Source of the DNA: Schizophyllum amplum
Taxonomy: Eukaryota > Basidiomycota > Agaricomycetes > Agaricales > Schizophyllaceae
DNA: 64,000 bases
Assembly: GCA_007026445.1 (NCBI GenBank)
Contig: VDMD01000043.1
Location: 171,851 to 235,850 of the forward strand
Direction of reading: 5' to 3'
A program made the translations under genes and the position numbers. The notes beneath the pieces are model-generated. The model did no database searches, had not been told where the DNA came from, and saw only the letters and a list, made by a program, of their open reading frames with translations. Positions 1 through 10,463 of the stretch are shown one piece after another. Every line of letters starts with the position of its first letter. Position 1 is the stretch's first letter.

Positions 1-404
1 ACACCATTTTGTAATCCTGTTTCGACAGGGAAAGCGAAATCAAAAATTCGAGCCCGAACGTCCACTGCGTAATGTGTCCCTCTACTCAATCATGCTTTTA
101 TCTGGTCTGTTATTCACTCTAGGCGAATAGAAAATGGGAAATCCCTGCGCGGGCTCGTCGCAAGCCTGCCTTCCGAAAGCGGACGTTTTTGATGGCGCCG
201 ATCATATGCCTGCGTTGCGCCTACCCATTGACTCTGACATTGACCCAAACGCGTCCTCGGTCGTGAGCACCACCTACGAACCGCATTTGTTTCTTGACAC
301 CATCCTTTAATTTCATCTCTCAACTAGTCTCTGCAATGTAAACGACCGCTACATGCCCTTCACCATGCGGTCCGCTGCCCAGCCAAGCACCGCGGACTCT
401 CCGA
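1..404. other. No gene seen
   Basis: I see no credible coding exon here. Short open frames lack splice context and known motifs. The stretch precedes the BTB-promoter-like sequence at about 405-455. Confidence 0.5.
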
Positions 405-960
405 GCGCACGAGGCCGTGTGCCGCGCTATCCCCCCTTCTCATGAATCGTCGCATGAAGGACGAACGAGATCGTCGCATGAAGGACGAACGAGATCATCC
501 GGTCTTCGCAGGACGAGAGAGGTCTTCGCAGGACGAGAGAGGTCTTCGCAGGACGAGAGGCGAGCGAGCGAGATTATCCAAAAGACTACGAACGACATCC
601 TCGAGTGACGGCGGACAGGATCTATGAAGGATGGGCAGGATCTATGAAGGATGAGCAGGATCTATGAAGGATGAGCAGGATCTACGAAGGATAAGCGAAC
701 GGTCGAAATCTCTCTTATACCTGCGATCAAGGTCGTCGCCTCAAGGACGGCGATCAAGGTCGTCGCCTCAAGGACGGCGGTTGAGATCTTCGCCTGACGG
801 ACTGCGAGCGAGGAAGAACATCGACGACAGCGCGCGAGGAAGAACATCGACGACAGCGCGCGAGGAAGAACTTCGAAGACAGCGCGCGAGGGAGAACTCC
901 GAAGACAGCAAGCAAGCGACATCGTCGCAATACATACTGCCAACGGCGAGAACCCCGCAC
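405..960. repeat. Minisatellite tract after a BTB-promoter relic
   Basis: Bases 405-455 resemble the sequence just upstream of the BTB genes at 4162, 5191 and 9063 (a CACGAGGC... CCGCGCTAT core). They are followed by several short tandem families: a 24-nt unit around ATGAAGGACGAACGAGATC (455-500), a 20-nt unit GGTCTTCGCAGGACGAGAGA repeated three times (500-560), an 18-nt unit around GGATCTATGAAGGATGAGCA (617-690), GATCAAGGTCGTCGCCTCA twice (725-780), and a 27-nt GAAGAACATCGACGACAGCG family (812-905). The units are related to one another, as expected of an evolving minisatellite. Open frames through it are low complexity and I do not call a gene. Confidence 0.7.
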
Positions 961-1376
961 GGCACACCGCACTTGCGTCAAGATCCAGCGAATTTGGCCT
1001 GGGGAGACTAGCGAATTTGCACACTAACAGTACGCATCTCTGTTCCGAGGTACTGCCTACATACGCATGTCCTGGAAACGCAGAGCGATTGACGCCCTTA
1101 GCCATGACGCCCTTAAAATGCATGGCATAACTCGCGCCCTTGAAAGCGTAATGTGGCGGCCTTCAAGCTCCATCATTGCCCTGTGAGTTCCCCGGTATTC
1201 AGTCTAGCCCTCAAAATCGCAATGTACGACTCACATATCCCACACCAGCGCGTGTCCTATCAAGGTCAAGCCCAGCGCAGACCGACCTCCAGTTTTGGCC
1301 CTGCCGTCTGGAAGGCGAGGTGTCACTGTAAGGCGAGGTGTCACTGCCTAAGGCGAGGTGTCACTGCCTCAGAGTA
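961..1376. other. Spacer with a 17-nt triplet repeat
   Basis: No gene is seen. AAGGCGAGGTGTCACTG is repeated three times at about 1313-1370. Bases 1205-1325 match the region just downstream of the second F-box copy (about 6065-6180), marking one edge of the tandem segmental duplication. Confidence 0.5.
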
Positions 1377-3214
1377 CTACATGTTAATGATGGCCCTCCC
1401 TGACAGACCCTCCTCGCCCTCACGCACTGCGTCGTACTCCTCCGCGACAAGTCCGACGCTGTCATCAAAACGTGATCCTACGAACAGACAGACATCCGCG
1501 AACAGACATCCGCGAACAGTGATCCGCGCCCCATTGTCGTCCTCCATGTGAGATCGCACTTCCGTCAGCGGCGTCCCACCCCGCATGCGATGCTCCCGCC
1601 GTCGCCCAAATGTACCCAAAGTAATCCTCATCGGCGCAATGCCAATTGATCCTGTGAAGCGCGGGGGGCAGAATTCAGGCTGAGGTCCTATGACAGGTTG
1701 CGCAGCCCCCGAACCGGAGCGGCTTGTATGCCTCCAGAAACCCACAGATCAATTCAATGTTGGCGCCGCGGTCGACGATCTCTGAGTGACCCCAAATGCG
1801 GAAATTGGAGAAGAATCTTAGGGAGTACCCCCTCATTCGTCGTCAGATTCGCCGCTATGATCAGGACGAGGTGCCCGTACGGCTTGCGCAGCGACGTCCA
1901 TTCCGGCCAGTCCACCTGCGTCACGTGTGCACCGACAGTGACGAAGAGGCTGCCCGAGTGCACAGCGCACGTGAGATGCTCTTGTTTGGAGGTGATGACC
2001 TTGACCTGAATGCAATTGATATGCAAAAGCGGATGGAATTGAGCTGGCGGGGGAAGGAAGGAGAGGTGAGACGGTCCGCCGTTCATGAAATGCTCGTCAC
2101 GTGCCGGCTTGGCTCTGAGTCCGCAGGACGCCGATACTTCTAGGCAGGAGAGTGTGTGAAGGAGCCACGAGTCACCCATCGGGATGTCGCTGAAGTTTAG
2201 CTGACGCAGGCTGAGGAGCGATACCTTGCGCGTGGTGCGCGTTGTGCTTGACTACGGATGGGGTCGGCGATCAGGAGGTACTCCAAACGAGGACTGCGTT
2301 CGAGCATGTCGAGAAAATCGTTGCCTCGGAGCCACTCCTGAGAGACATATTGGAAGGTGATGTGCGTGAGATGGGCGACGGATAGCTGTATGCGTGCCGG
2401 CACCAGGAGATGGCCAGCTTGCGCAGGAGGGGCGCCTCTCCGGCGAAAAGCAGCGGGACATCCTTGTCCGTATCACCCTCGTCATCGCACCCCTCGCTCA
2501 TGCAGAGCGTCAGGCTGCATAGCGAGGGAGCCGGCGCAGAGAGTATCAGGGACAGCGCAAGCGAGCCCAGCATATAGGTATGCAGTCGTGCGATGCGACG
2601 ACCGTGGTCGCGGACGACACGCTCCAAGTGGCGGAAGCTGGGCACACATTGCTCATCTTCCATGCGAGAACTGTAGAGTATCGTGAGGGGCATGCTCCCC
2701 GATCGCCGAAGGAAGTTCCTCGCCGACGTCTCCGAGGTCAGGAGGAGTGTCATCTAGACTAGGACTCATCTTGCACAGATCGACGATAGACCAAAGGGAC
2801 GGGGAGCCCCGCGCCACGTCGCGCCAATGCCTGCAGACGTGCGTGACATCGACCAATTGCTGACGCAATTCAGAGAACATTGGCCGCATAGGAACGAAGT
2901 CGGCGGTGTAGGGCAGGACGAATGCTAATATGTATACCGGCAGCTCGTTCGGTAACCTGTTGATCCAAACGCAGCGCTGGTTCCGAGTATAATCCGCGAG
3001 GCTTTGAGCGTGTCTTATAGCCGAAAGAACCTGTAAGGACGAGCGCTCGAGACTGTCCATCATGATCTGGGAAAGACGTTCGGGTCAGATCACGAAGGCG
3101 GGCGATGTCTATGCATACTTCATTTTCTGTGAAGTCCTCGCCTATTCGTAGGATCCTCCCCGCAATGACAGAAAGCGCTGCAGCTACGGAAGAGCGCTGG
3201 GCGTCGACGGACAT
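1377..3214 (-). pseudogene. F-box/LRR pseudogene, copy 1
   Basis: This is a decayed paralogue of the F-box gene at 6120-7967, aligning along its whole length. Exon 1 (3119-3214, 32 codons from MSVDAQRSS) and a 52-nt intron (3067-3118, GTATGC donor, CTGAC branch point, CAG) are intact. The F-box follows (NRLPNELPVYILAFVLPY, then VCRHWRDVARGSPSLW). The frame is then lost at about 2718 (one extra base relative to copy 2) and again near 2400, 2200 and 1750, so the LRR-like part survives only as pieces in different frames. The C-terminal RGCLFADVCLF stretch also diverges. An intact member would be expected to act as a substrate adaptor of an SCF ubiquitin ligase. Intron misprediction cannot explain all breaks because copy 2 is continuous across them. 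Confidence 0.85.
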
Positions 3215-4161
3215 GGCGGTCAACGTGAATAAATTAATTACAACATGCAACGGTCCGGGTTTAAAGTTACGTGTCGGTCAGGCGGCAAGTCCCAGGGTCT
3301 CGTGACTTGTGAGGTTTGGAAGAGGTCGACGTGGAGTGCGTCAGGAGTGCGTCAAATAGGCCGAGCGAGGTAGATATTCCAAAGACGCCGAGCGAGCGAC
3401 TCGAAGGACGGCGAGCGATATCTGTGAAGGACGCGATTGAGCTAGATAGGCGAAGGATGAGGCCGCGTCGGCGGAGGGCAGCGTGGCGCGCAGGAAAAAA
3501 AGGCGGGTATTTCTCGAACAGCGTAGAGATCGTCTAAGAGGGAATAGAGCGTGGAGGTCGTCGGATCGGAGAGCTCAAAAACACCTCGGGCTAGTACCCT
3601 CGGATTTGAGGAATCTAGCATCCATCCCTCTGCTGGACTTTCGAAGCGCAGCCCAGCCTTGCCATTTGCAGATACACTATGCTGACCGCTGTGCACGCCC
3701 GATGAACGCGCAGAACGAACGATTTGACAGATGACTGCATGAGCGCGAAAACCAACATGCTGTGTCACGTTGGTCACAGTGGTTTGCTGTCAGGTGACAG
3801 TGGTTCCTTGTCACGCCTGCCGGTATCTGCCGGCACGCCTTTCCGAACTCCCACTGATTCCCAGTTTCGCAATTCGACCGACGACGACGCAATGGTTCTT
3901 TGGCTGTATTTTTTCATGAAAAATCTTTCAGAACGCTGTCCTCCCACTTGCACGGCGCGCTGTGAAGCGAGCTCTTTGCGACAACTTTGCGATCTGAATA
4001 TCTGACCGCCAGTACGCCAATGTGACTTCTTGTTGAACTCCACCGATGCTCCTTGCACGCCTAAACGCCGTCGTATACTAGTACGCGCGCATCGCAAGCA
4101 CACGAGGCCGTCGACCGCCTATCCGCCTTATCCAGCGCCCTGCTCGGAGCTCAATTCCACT
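3215..4161. other. Intergenic spacer with degenerate repeats
   Basis: This probably holds the promoters of the divergent F-box and BTB copies. Bases 3340-3440 carry degenerate repeats (GCGTCAGGAGT; CGAGCGA; GAAGGACGGCGAGCGA) related to the 405-960 tract. Bases 3770-3850 (a CAGTGGTTTGCTGTCAGGTGACAG core) and 4040-4110 match 8440-8530 and 8650-8730 in the second duplicated unit. No further gene is seen. Confidence 0.5.
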
Positions 4162-4958
4162 ATGGCTACAGGCGCGAGGGCGGAGGCCTTCCCGTTCTCA
4201 AGCGTCACGCTGGCTCTCGACGAGACGGCCCCGGTGGACGAGGAAGAAAAGACGCTTGAACTTTTATTTTCCTTCGTCCACCTTGATGAGCACGTGCGGC
4301 TCGAGGACGTCGACTTCCCGTTGCTCGCTCGGCTTGCCGAAGCGGCGGAGAAGTACCAGGTATATTCCTGCAGAGTTGCCTGTTGCTTCAATATGCGGTG
4401 CGTGCTTGGTGCTACTACTCAGATGTCCACGCACAGTCTAAGTACTATACGCAGAGCGCAACACAAAGCGCACTCCGCGGAGGTGATGGCATATGCAGCC
4501 AGGCATGGGCACGACGATATCCTGAACCTCGCCGCACCTTACTCGCGCGAACTGCCCTTTACAAGTCCATGCCCTCCCGCAACCAGCACCCTACATCGCC
4601 TGGGTATGCTCTCGCCGCATGTTCTGCCGATGACGCTGATCTCGCTCTTCACCGACAGACTCTGTATCACGACGCATATCGAAACATCGTCAGTACGACA
4701 ATTGTGGCATTCCCAATCCACCGCGACAGCGGCTGCGACGTCACGCCGGCCTCCTTCTCCGCGGTCTCCAATGCTCTTCGACTCAAGATGCTTGAAGACA
4801 GTGGCGTCGATATATCGTCTTTATCTGTGGTATTCGAAGACGCCACAACGGCCACAGCTGCGTGTCGTTTCTGTCGCGAAGCCATGTTTTTGTGGAGGCA
4901 GAGCTTACGGACCGCTCTCGAAGACCTCCCGCTTTTCACAACGTATCTGACGAAGTAG
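4162..4958 (+). pseudogene. BTB-1: truncated, frameshifted BTB gene
   Basis: The paralogue is BTB-4 at 9063. Exon 1, intron 1 and the first part of the BTB exon are missing: ATG at 4162 runs straight into the middle of the domain (MATGARAEAFPF, then TLELLFSFVHLDEHVRLEDV and LAEAAEKYQVYS). Surviving exons are 4162-4397, 4455-4603 and 4659-4958. The third-exon equivalent is 149 nt instead of the 151 nt found in every other copy, owing to a 2-nt loss near 4560, so the last exon (ending FTTYLTK) is out of frame. Splice sites are intact. I read this as a recent pseudogene; a short N-terminal product ending soon after 4600 could still be made. Confidence 0.75.
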
Positions 4959-5190
4959 AGTATCGTATCGAATCAATGCTCCTTCGCTAATCTGATTTGA
5001 TTTCCTGATGTCGAGCCCTTTGCGTTCGATGCTCTCTGCTCGCTTCACTCACGCCCGCCAAATCAGCATCGTCAAGTACTCACGCCTGAGCACCGCCGAG
5101 TACACACGCCGAACACACGAGGCTTCGGCCGCGCTATACCCTCTTCTCAATAGGCGCCTTGCATCACCGCCCTTCTTCGCACCTACCATC
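4959..5190. promoter_or_regulatory. BTB-type promoter copy
   Basis: Bases 5066-5160 are nearly repeated at 8938-9035 upstream of BTB-4 (shared cores TCAAGTACTCACGCCTGAG and CCGAGTACACACGCCGAAC). The same element in more decayed form lies at 405-455, 4080-4130 and 8690-8750. It sits 30-120 bases before the BTB start codons, so it is a likely promoter or 5' UTR carried along with the duplications. Confidence 0.45.
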
Positions 5191-5928
5191 ATGGCCACAG
5201 TTGCTCAACCTCGGCCGCAGCTGCTCAACCTCGGCCGTCTGCGCGATGTACGTCTTGCATAGCTGCTCCAGCATGCGGCGCGCTGACGCCTATGTTTTGC
5301 AGTCTCGGACGCATCCGCGCCCGGCGTCGTCCCCCTCGTCTCCTCCGATCACGTCGTCTTCTACATCGATCGCGTCAAGCTTGAGCACGAAGCGGAAGCC
5401 TTCCCGCCCTCGAGCGCCACGCTGGATCCCAACGAGACGATCCAGCTCGATGAAGACGAGGAGACGCTCGACCTCCTCTTCGCTGGCACGCAGGCATCCT
5501 CTTCGCTGGCACGCAGGCATCCTCTTCGCTGGCGCGCAGGCATCCTCTTGCCAGGCAGCGAGCTCATCTTGCCAGCTCATCTTGCCATGCAGCGAGCTCA
5601 TCTCGCCAGGCAGGTGTCCGCTCGCCAAGCAGCGAGCTCTTCCAGCCATGCAGCGAGCTCGTCTTCTCGCCATGCAGCGAGCTCGTCTTCTCGCCAAGCA
5701 GGCGGCACCCGCCTCGCCACGCAGGTGTCCGCTCGCCAAACAGCGAATTCGTCTTCTCGCCAAACAGCGAATTCGTCTTCTCGCCAGGCGGCTTCGTCCT
5801 CTCGCCACGCAGCGAGCCCTTTCCCTCGCCAAGCAGCGATTTGGTCTCCCCGCCGTGCAGCGGCTCTGTCCCCGCGTAGCGCGCTTATCCTTTCGCCAGA
5901 TAGCAGGCTCCCCCTCTCGCCCTAAGCA
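5191..5928 (+). pseudogene. BTB-2: BTB 5' fragment running into a minisatellite
   Basis: The start region (ATG 5191, MATVAQPRPQLLNLG) contains a duplicated GCTCAACCTCGGCC block. Exon 1 ends at 5247 in phase 0 instead of phase 1, so it no longer joins correctly to the next exon. After the intron (5248-5302) the first 60 or so codons of the BTB domain are intact (ASAPGVVPLVSSDHVVFYID to EETLDLLFA, about 5305-5484). The frame then continues without a stop into the repeat tract and ends at TAA 5923-5925, giving about 150 codons rich in Ala, Ser, Arg and Gln (QAASSSSRHAASSSS type). The BTB 3' half is gone. Whether any product is made is unknown. Confidence 0.6.
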
Positions 5929-6055
5929 GCGAGCTCGTTGACTCGCCCTAAGCAGCGAGCTCGTTGACTCGCCCCAAGCAGCGATTTGGTCTCCCCGCCG
6001 TGCAGCAAGGCCGTTCTCCCGCCAGGCAGCCAGCTTCGTCCTCTCGCCTCACGCG
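5465..6055. repeat. Minisatellite, CGCCAAGCAGCGAGCTCGTC family
   Basis: The tract opens with three copies of a 27-nt unit (CTCTTCGCTGGCACGCAGGC core, 5477-5560). It continues with about twenty degenerate copies of a 15-27 nt unit built on CGCCAAGCAGCGAGCTCGTC, ending near 6050. It begins exactly where BTB-2 stops resembling other BTB genes. It occupies the same place in its duplicated unit as the 455-960 tract, although unit sequences differ. Coding potential is low complexity only. Confidence 0.75.
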
Positions 6056-6119
6056 TCGGACTCGTCTCGCGATGTACAACTGACATATTTGACACCAGGG
6101 CGTGTTCTATTGTATCAGG

Positions 6120-7967
6120 TCAGGCATAAAGCGGATCGACATCTAACCCCGCCCTGCCGTCTGGAAGGTAAGGTGTTACCGCCTCCGAGAACATGTCGAC
6201 GATCGTCGTCCCCGACAGGCCCTTACGTAGTACATCTTCCACGAAGGTTCCAACACTGTCGTCGAGCGTAATCTCACGCGCCGTCCTCCGCGAGCCGTCT
6301 ATATCGATGTAAGTCCGCACTTTGAGCAAGTGCGTGCCATTCCGCCTGCGATGCTCCGCCATCGCACGAATCCCGTCGAAGGCGTCCGCAGGGGCGTGCC
6401 AGACGATCTCGCGAAGGTCGGGGCAGAGCTCAGGTTGCATCTGGGGTCCGCATAGCTCCTCGTATGTCTTCAAAATACTACATAACAAAGCAGTGTTGTG
6501 GCCGCGGTCGATAATCTCGAGTTCCCACAGATGAGGAAATCGGAGAAGAATCTTGGGGAGTAGAGCCGCATTCGCCATAACAGGTGCCTCTATGATCAGG
6601 ACGAGGGGTCTGGCGTACGGCCCGGACAGCGTCGCCCAGCCCGGCCAGTCCACGTGCGTCACGTGTACACCGACAGTGACGATGAGGCTGCCCGAGTGTA
6701 CAGCGCATGTGAGATGCTCTTCGTTTGACGTGGTGACCTTGACTTGAATGCGATTGATGTGCAGAAGCGGGTGAAACTGAGCTGGCGGGGGAAGGAAGGA
6801 AAGATGAGATAGCCCTTGTTCGCTGAGTTGCTCGTGACGCATCGGCTTGGCCCGGAAATCGCAGGACTGGGGTGCTCTCAGGGAGGAGAGGATGTGAAGA
6901 AGCCACCAGTCACCCATTGGGATACCGCTGCAATACAGCTGGCGCAGGCTGGGGAGCATTATACTGCGCGTCGCGTCGTCGGTGGGTGTCAGCCATGGCT
7001 CTTCCTGACTGACAATAGGCTCGGCAATCAGGAGGTACTCCAGACGGGAGTTTCGCTCAAGCATATCGAGAAACCCATTGCCGAGCGACCCTTGAGGGAC
7101 ATGCTGCAAGGTGATGTGCGTGAGATTGGCGATGGATCGCTGTATGCGCGATGGTACGCGGCCCGAGACGGCCAGCTTGCGCAAGAGTGGCGCTTGTCTG
7201 GGGAAGAGCGGGACCTTGCCAGTAGCGTCCTCGCCGTCCCCACCCTCCTCCGTCATGCAGAGCGTTAGGCTGCTAAGGGAGGGAGTCGGCCAGCAGAGTA
7301 TTTCCGATAGCGCACGCGAGCTCAGCATACAGGTATGCAGTCGCGCGATGCGGTCACCATGGTCATGGACGATACGCTCCAGATCGCGGAAGGTGGGCGT
7401 GAAGACGTTCCCCTCCATACGAGAGATGTAGAACACCGTGAGCGGAACGCTCCCTGAGCGCCGAATGAACTCTTTACCTACGTCTCCGAGGCTCGGTGGC
7501 TGAGTGCCGCCGGGGCCGTCAGTCAACTTGCATAGATCGACGACAGACCAGAGGGACGGAGAGCCCCGCGCCACGTCGCGCCAATGCCTGCAGACGTGCG
7601 TGATATTGACCAATTGCTGATGCAACCTTGTGAACATGGGCCATGTCGGCACGAAGTCGGCGGTGTAGGGGAAGGACGAATTCGAATACGTGTGCCAGCA
7701 GCTCGCTGGGCAGCCTGTTCGTCAGCGCGCAATGCCGATTTCGAGTGTAATTCACGAGGCTTTGAGCGTGTTTGACCGCTGAAAGAACCTGTAAGGACGT
7801 GCGCTCGAGATTGTCCATCTGCGAAAAGCGCTTGGGTCAGATTGCGAAAAACGGGCGATGTCTATACATACTTCATTTTCTGTGAGGTCCTCGCCTATTT
7901 GCAGGATCCTCTCCGCAATGGCAGACAGCGTCACAGCCATGGAAGAGCGTGGGACGTCGACGGACAT
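6120..7967 (-). pseudogene. F-box/LRR gene, copy 2, with one frameshift
   Basis: Exon 1 is 7872-7967 (32 codons, MSVDVPRSS to TENE). A 53-nt intron (7819-7871) has a GTATGT donor, CTGAC branch point and CAG acceptor. Exon 2 runs from 7818 to the TGA at 6120. Exon 2 codes an F-box (LPSELLAHVFEFVLP, then VCRHWRDVARGSPSLW) and about 450 residues of LRR-like sequence (LTHITLQHVPQGSLGNGFL, SLRQLYCSGIPMGDWWLL, LPKILLRFPHLWELEIIDRG). A single extra C near 7668 (CTTCCCCTAC against CTGCCCTAC in copy 1) breaks the frame inside the F-box; everything after it is open for 510 codons. This could be a real lesion, a recent null allele or a base-calling error. An intact product would be an SCF-type ubiquitin-ligase adaptor. 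The BTB-4 gene lies upstream on the opposite strand. Confidence 0.7.
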
Positions 7968-8802
7968 GGCGGTCCGTGTGAACACAGGACGGTTCAAACA
8001 ATGTGGTCGGTCGGATGTCTGCCGAGGCGGCAATGTCCGGGGACTCGTAGCTGGTGGGGTTGTTCACGTGGAGGTCGTAAAAGAAGTTAGCGCTTTAACG
8101 AAGAGGACAGAGTGGAGTGCGCCGCGGAGGAAAAAATGGAAATGGACGGGGGACACCATGCACTTCGCAGGAGGACCGAAGGTGAGCGTTACCGGATGGA
8201 ACGGAGGGGACGTAGGCTTACAGGACGAGTCGGGGCGGCGCCAGATGAGCCGAAGGGAGCGACGCCGGATGAGACGGAGGGAACGTTGCAGGATGGCACG
8301 AACAGTACTACGCCGAGCGCGGGCCTCGAAAATTTTAGACGCGTTGGATACTGCACGCCGTCGACACGCCGGGGTCAGAATCGGCTGCGTCAAAGGTCAG
8401 ACTGACAGTGACGGTGAGAGTCGGTCTGGAGTCGGTCAGACACAGGACAGTCACACTGCCAGTTCTTGTCACGTCAGGTGACACTGGTTTGACGTCACGC
8501 CTGCCGGTCGTCTCTCCGGACTCCCTTTCCCAGCTTTTCAGTATTTTTTTGCTGCTTCTGTTGATGACTAACTTCCTTGCTAAAGTCAGAGGTCACACCT
8601 ACATGGCATGCTCTCGCGCGGATTTGACTTCTTGTTGAACTCGAACAATGTTTTTGTATTATTTTTAATTGTACGCTCCTGGGTACGCACGCCTAAACGT
8701 CGCCGAATACTAGTACGCACCACGAGGCCGCCAGCCGCGCAATTACCACTCCTCTCAGGCTATTAGCGCCCTGTGTCGTCAGCCCTCTTCCCATCTCCCA
8801 CC
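7968..8802. other. Intergenic spacer, second duplicated unit
   Basis: No gene is seen. Bases 8215-8310 carry degenerate GGATGAGACGGAGGGAACG-type repeats. Bases 8440-8530 and 8650-8730 match the equivalent spacer of unit 1. The 207-codon plus frame at 7858-8481 runs antisense to F-box exon 1 and then through repeats, and shows no domain. Confidence 0.4.
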
Positions 8803-8937
8803 ATGGTTCCGGGTGCTCAACCTCGCACGTCTGCGCGATGTACGTCTTGCATAGCTGCCTCAGCGATGCGATCTACTGACGCCGCTGCCTTGCAGTTTCG
8901 GACGCGTCCGCGCCCGGCGTCGTCCCCTTCGTCTCAG
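8803..8937 (+). pseudogene. BTB-3: exon-1 and partial exon-2 remnant
   Basis: ATG 8803 opens MVPGAQPRTSAR, ending at 8839 with the phase-1 GTACGT donor typical of BTB exon 1. After a CAG acceptor near 8894 the BTB exon starts (SDASAPGVVPFVS) but breaks off at about 8937, where a second copy of the BTB promoter sequence begins. The remnant is therefore the 5' end of a BTB gene overwritten by an adjacent duplication that placed BTB-4 directly downstream. Confidence 0.65.
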
Positions 8938-9062
8938 CTTCGTCAAGTACTCACGCCTGAGCACCGCCGAGTACACACGCCGAACACACGAGGCAGTCAG
9001 CCGCGCTATCACCCCTCCTCAATAAGCGCCTTGCATCACCGCCCTTCTTCGCACCTACCATC

Positions 9063-10045
9063 ATGGCCACAGTTGCTCAACCTCGAACTTCTGCGCGATG
9101 TACGCCTTGCGTCTTAGACTCAAGGATAGAGCCAGCTAACGCCAGGCTTTCATTCAGTCTCGGACTCATCCGCGCCCGGCGTCGTCCCCCTCGTCTCATC
9201 CGATAACGTTGTTTTCTACATCGATCGCGTCAAGCTGGAGCATGAAGCGCACGCTTTCCCACCTTCAAGCGCCACGCTTGCCTTCAACGAGACGATCCCG
9301 CTCGACGAGGACGAGGAAACGCTCAACCTACTCTTCGCCTTCGTTTATCAAGATCATCACGTCCGGCTCGAGCTTGTCGAGTTTTCAGTGCTCGCACGCC
9401 TCGCGGAGGCCGTGGAGAAGTACTAAGTTTACTCCGCCTCGGTGGCCTGTCGGTTCAATATGCGGTGCGTAAACAGTGGTGCCGTTGCAGATCGTCACGC
9501 TACCCTTTGATTCACATCTAGCCCAGTGCACAGCACAAGGCGCACCCCGCGGAGGTGATGGCGTACGCGGCCAAGCACGGCCACGAAGATATATTCGACC
9601 TCGCAGCGCCGTTCTCGCGAGGACTGCCTTTTGCTCAAGTCCATACCCTCCTACCACCTGCATACTACACCGCCTGGGTATGCTTGCGAGTCGCGTCTTA
9701 TCTTCTGTCAATAAATCTGATAATATGTCGACCTCGCAGACTCTATATTACGACGAATTTCGCCGCGCCATCAATAGCGTCACGGCGATCGCATACCCAA
9801 CCTTCCACATCAAGACTTGCAGCAGCAGTGGGGGGCCTGCCATCTTCGTCAGCCGCTCTCATGCTCTTCAAATCGACATATTAGATGCACTGGTTTCTGA
9901 AGTCACCTTGGATACAGTATTTGAAGATGTCCTTAGGGCTACAGCTTCATGTCCGTATTGTCTCGATGTCTTTCAGACGTGGAAGAACGACTTATCGGCA
10001 GCTCTTGCGGCGATCCCGCCTTTCACGACGTACTTGACGAAATAG
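9063..10045 (+). pseudogene. BTB-4: full-length BTB gene with one nonsense codon
   Basis: Exons are 9063-9099, 9158-9464, 9527-9677 and 9740-10045, all with good splice sites and the family's phase pattern. The protein would start MATVAQPRTSAR, continue through the BTB fold (SSDNVVFYIDRVKLEHEAHA, then EETLNLLFAFVYQDHHVRLE) and end in the family tail (C-x2-C, FTTYLTK). TAA at 9424-9426 replaces the residue after AVEKY, where relatives have Met, Leu, Gln, Ile or Gly, and would truncate the protein at the end of the BTB domain. It is otherwise intact, so loss is recent, or a domain-only product persists. Closest intact relative in the window by sequence is BTB-13. Confidence 0.75.
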
Positions 10046-10463
10046 AATCATATCCTTATGATCAGAGTCACCTCGTAGTCAGAGTCTGCGTGCATATCCG
10101 CGATCGAGAACCGGTTCTCTTATCACTGTCAGGTCACACCCTGAACATCAGGAAGCACAGCAGGAAATCGAAGAGCAAAATACGAGCAATGGGGTTGCTG
10201 CCGTACAAATACAGCGGCGCGCCGCAAGGTCGCATCATCCACCACCACGCGTTCCAGCCGCGCCCAAGATTATATAATCTCTCGAGCTTCAGGAAACAGC
10301 CATAAGTAACCACCACTCAAGCGCGACCCAATATCTCTCGCGCGCCAAGAAGGCTCGTCCCCGCCCCGGTCTCCCTCTCACACCATCCCATCTCACACCA
10401 TCCCAGCTCCCTCCTCCCGAATCACGCCTCAGCCAACCTCCCTCACGCCTCAACCAACCTCCC
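10046..10463. other. No gene seen
   Basis: This 0.4 kb lies between the converging 3' ends of BTB-4 and the HTH gene. Bases 10380-10465 carry short degenerate repeats (CTCACACCATCCCA; CCTCACGCCTCAACCAAC). It probably contains the 3' UTRs. Confidence 0.4.

Noticed and set aside
455..960. CRISPR-like repeats
   Set aside because: Units are contiguous or nearly so, vary in length and lack unique spacers; the genome is clearly eukaryotic. It is a minisatellite.
4030..4950. 306-codon plus frame as an intact BTB gene
   Set aside because: It reads through the BTB introns and the exon-3 frameshift, so the C-terminal half is in the wrong frame.
7660..7675. Programmed frameshift in the F-box gene
   Set aside because: Copy 1 has the expected base count at this site, so a simple one-base insertion or error is the economical reading.
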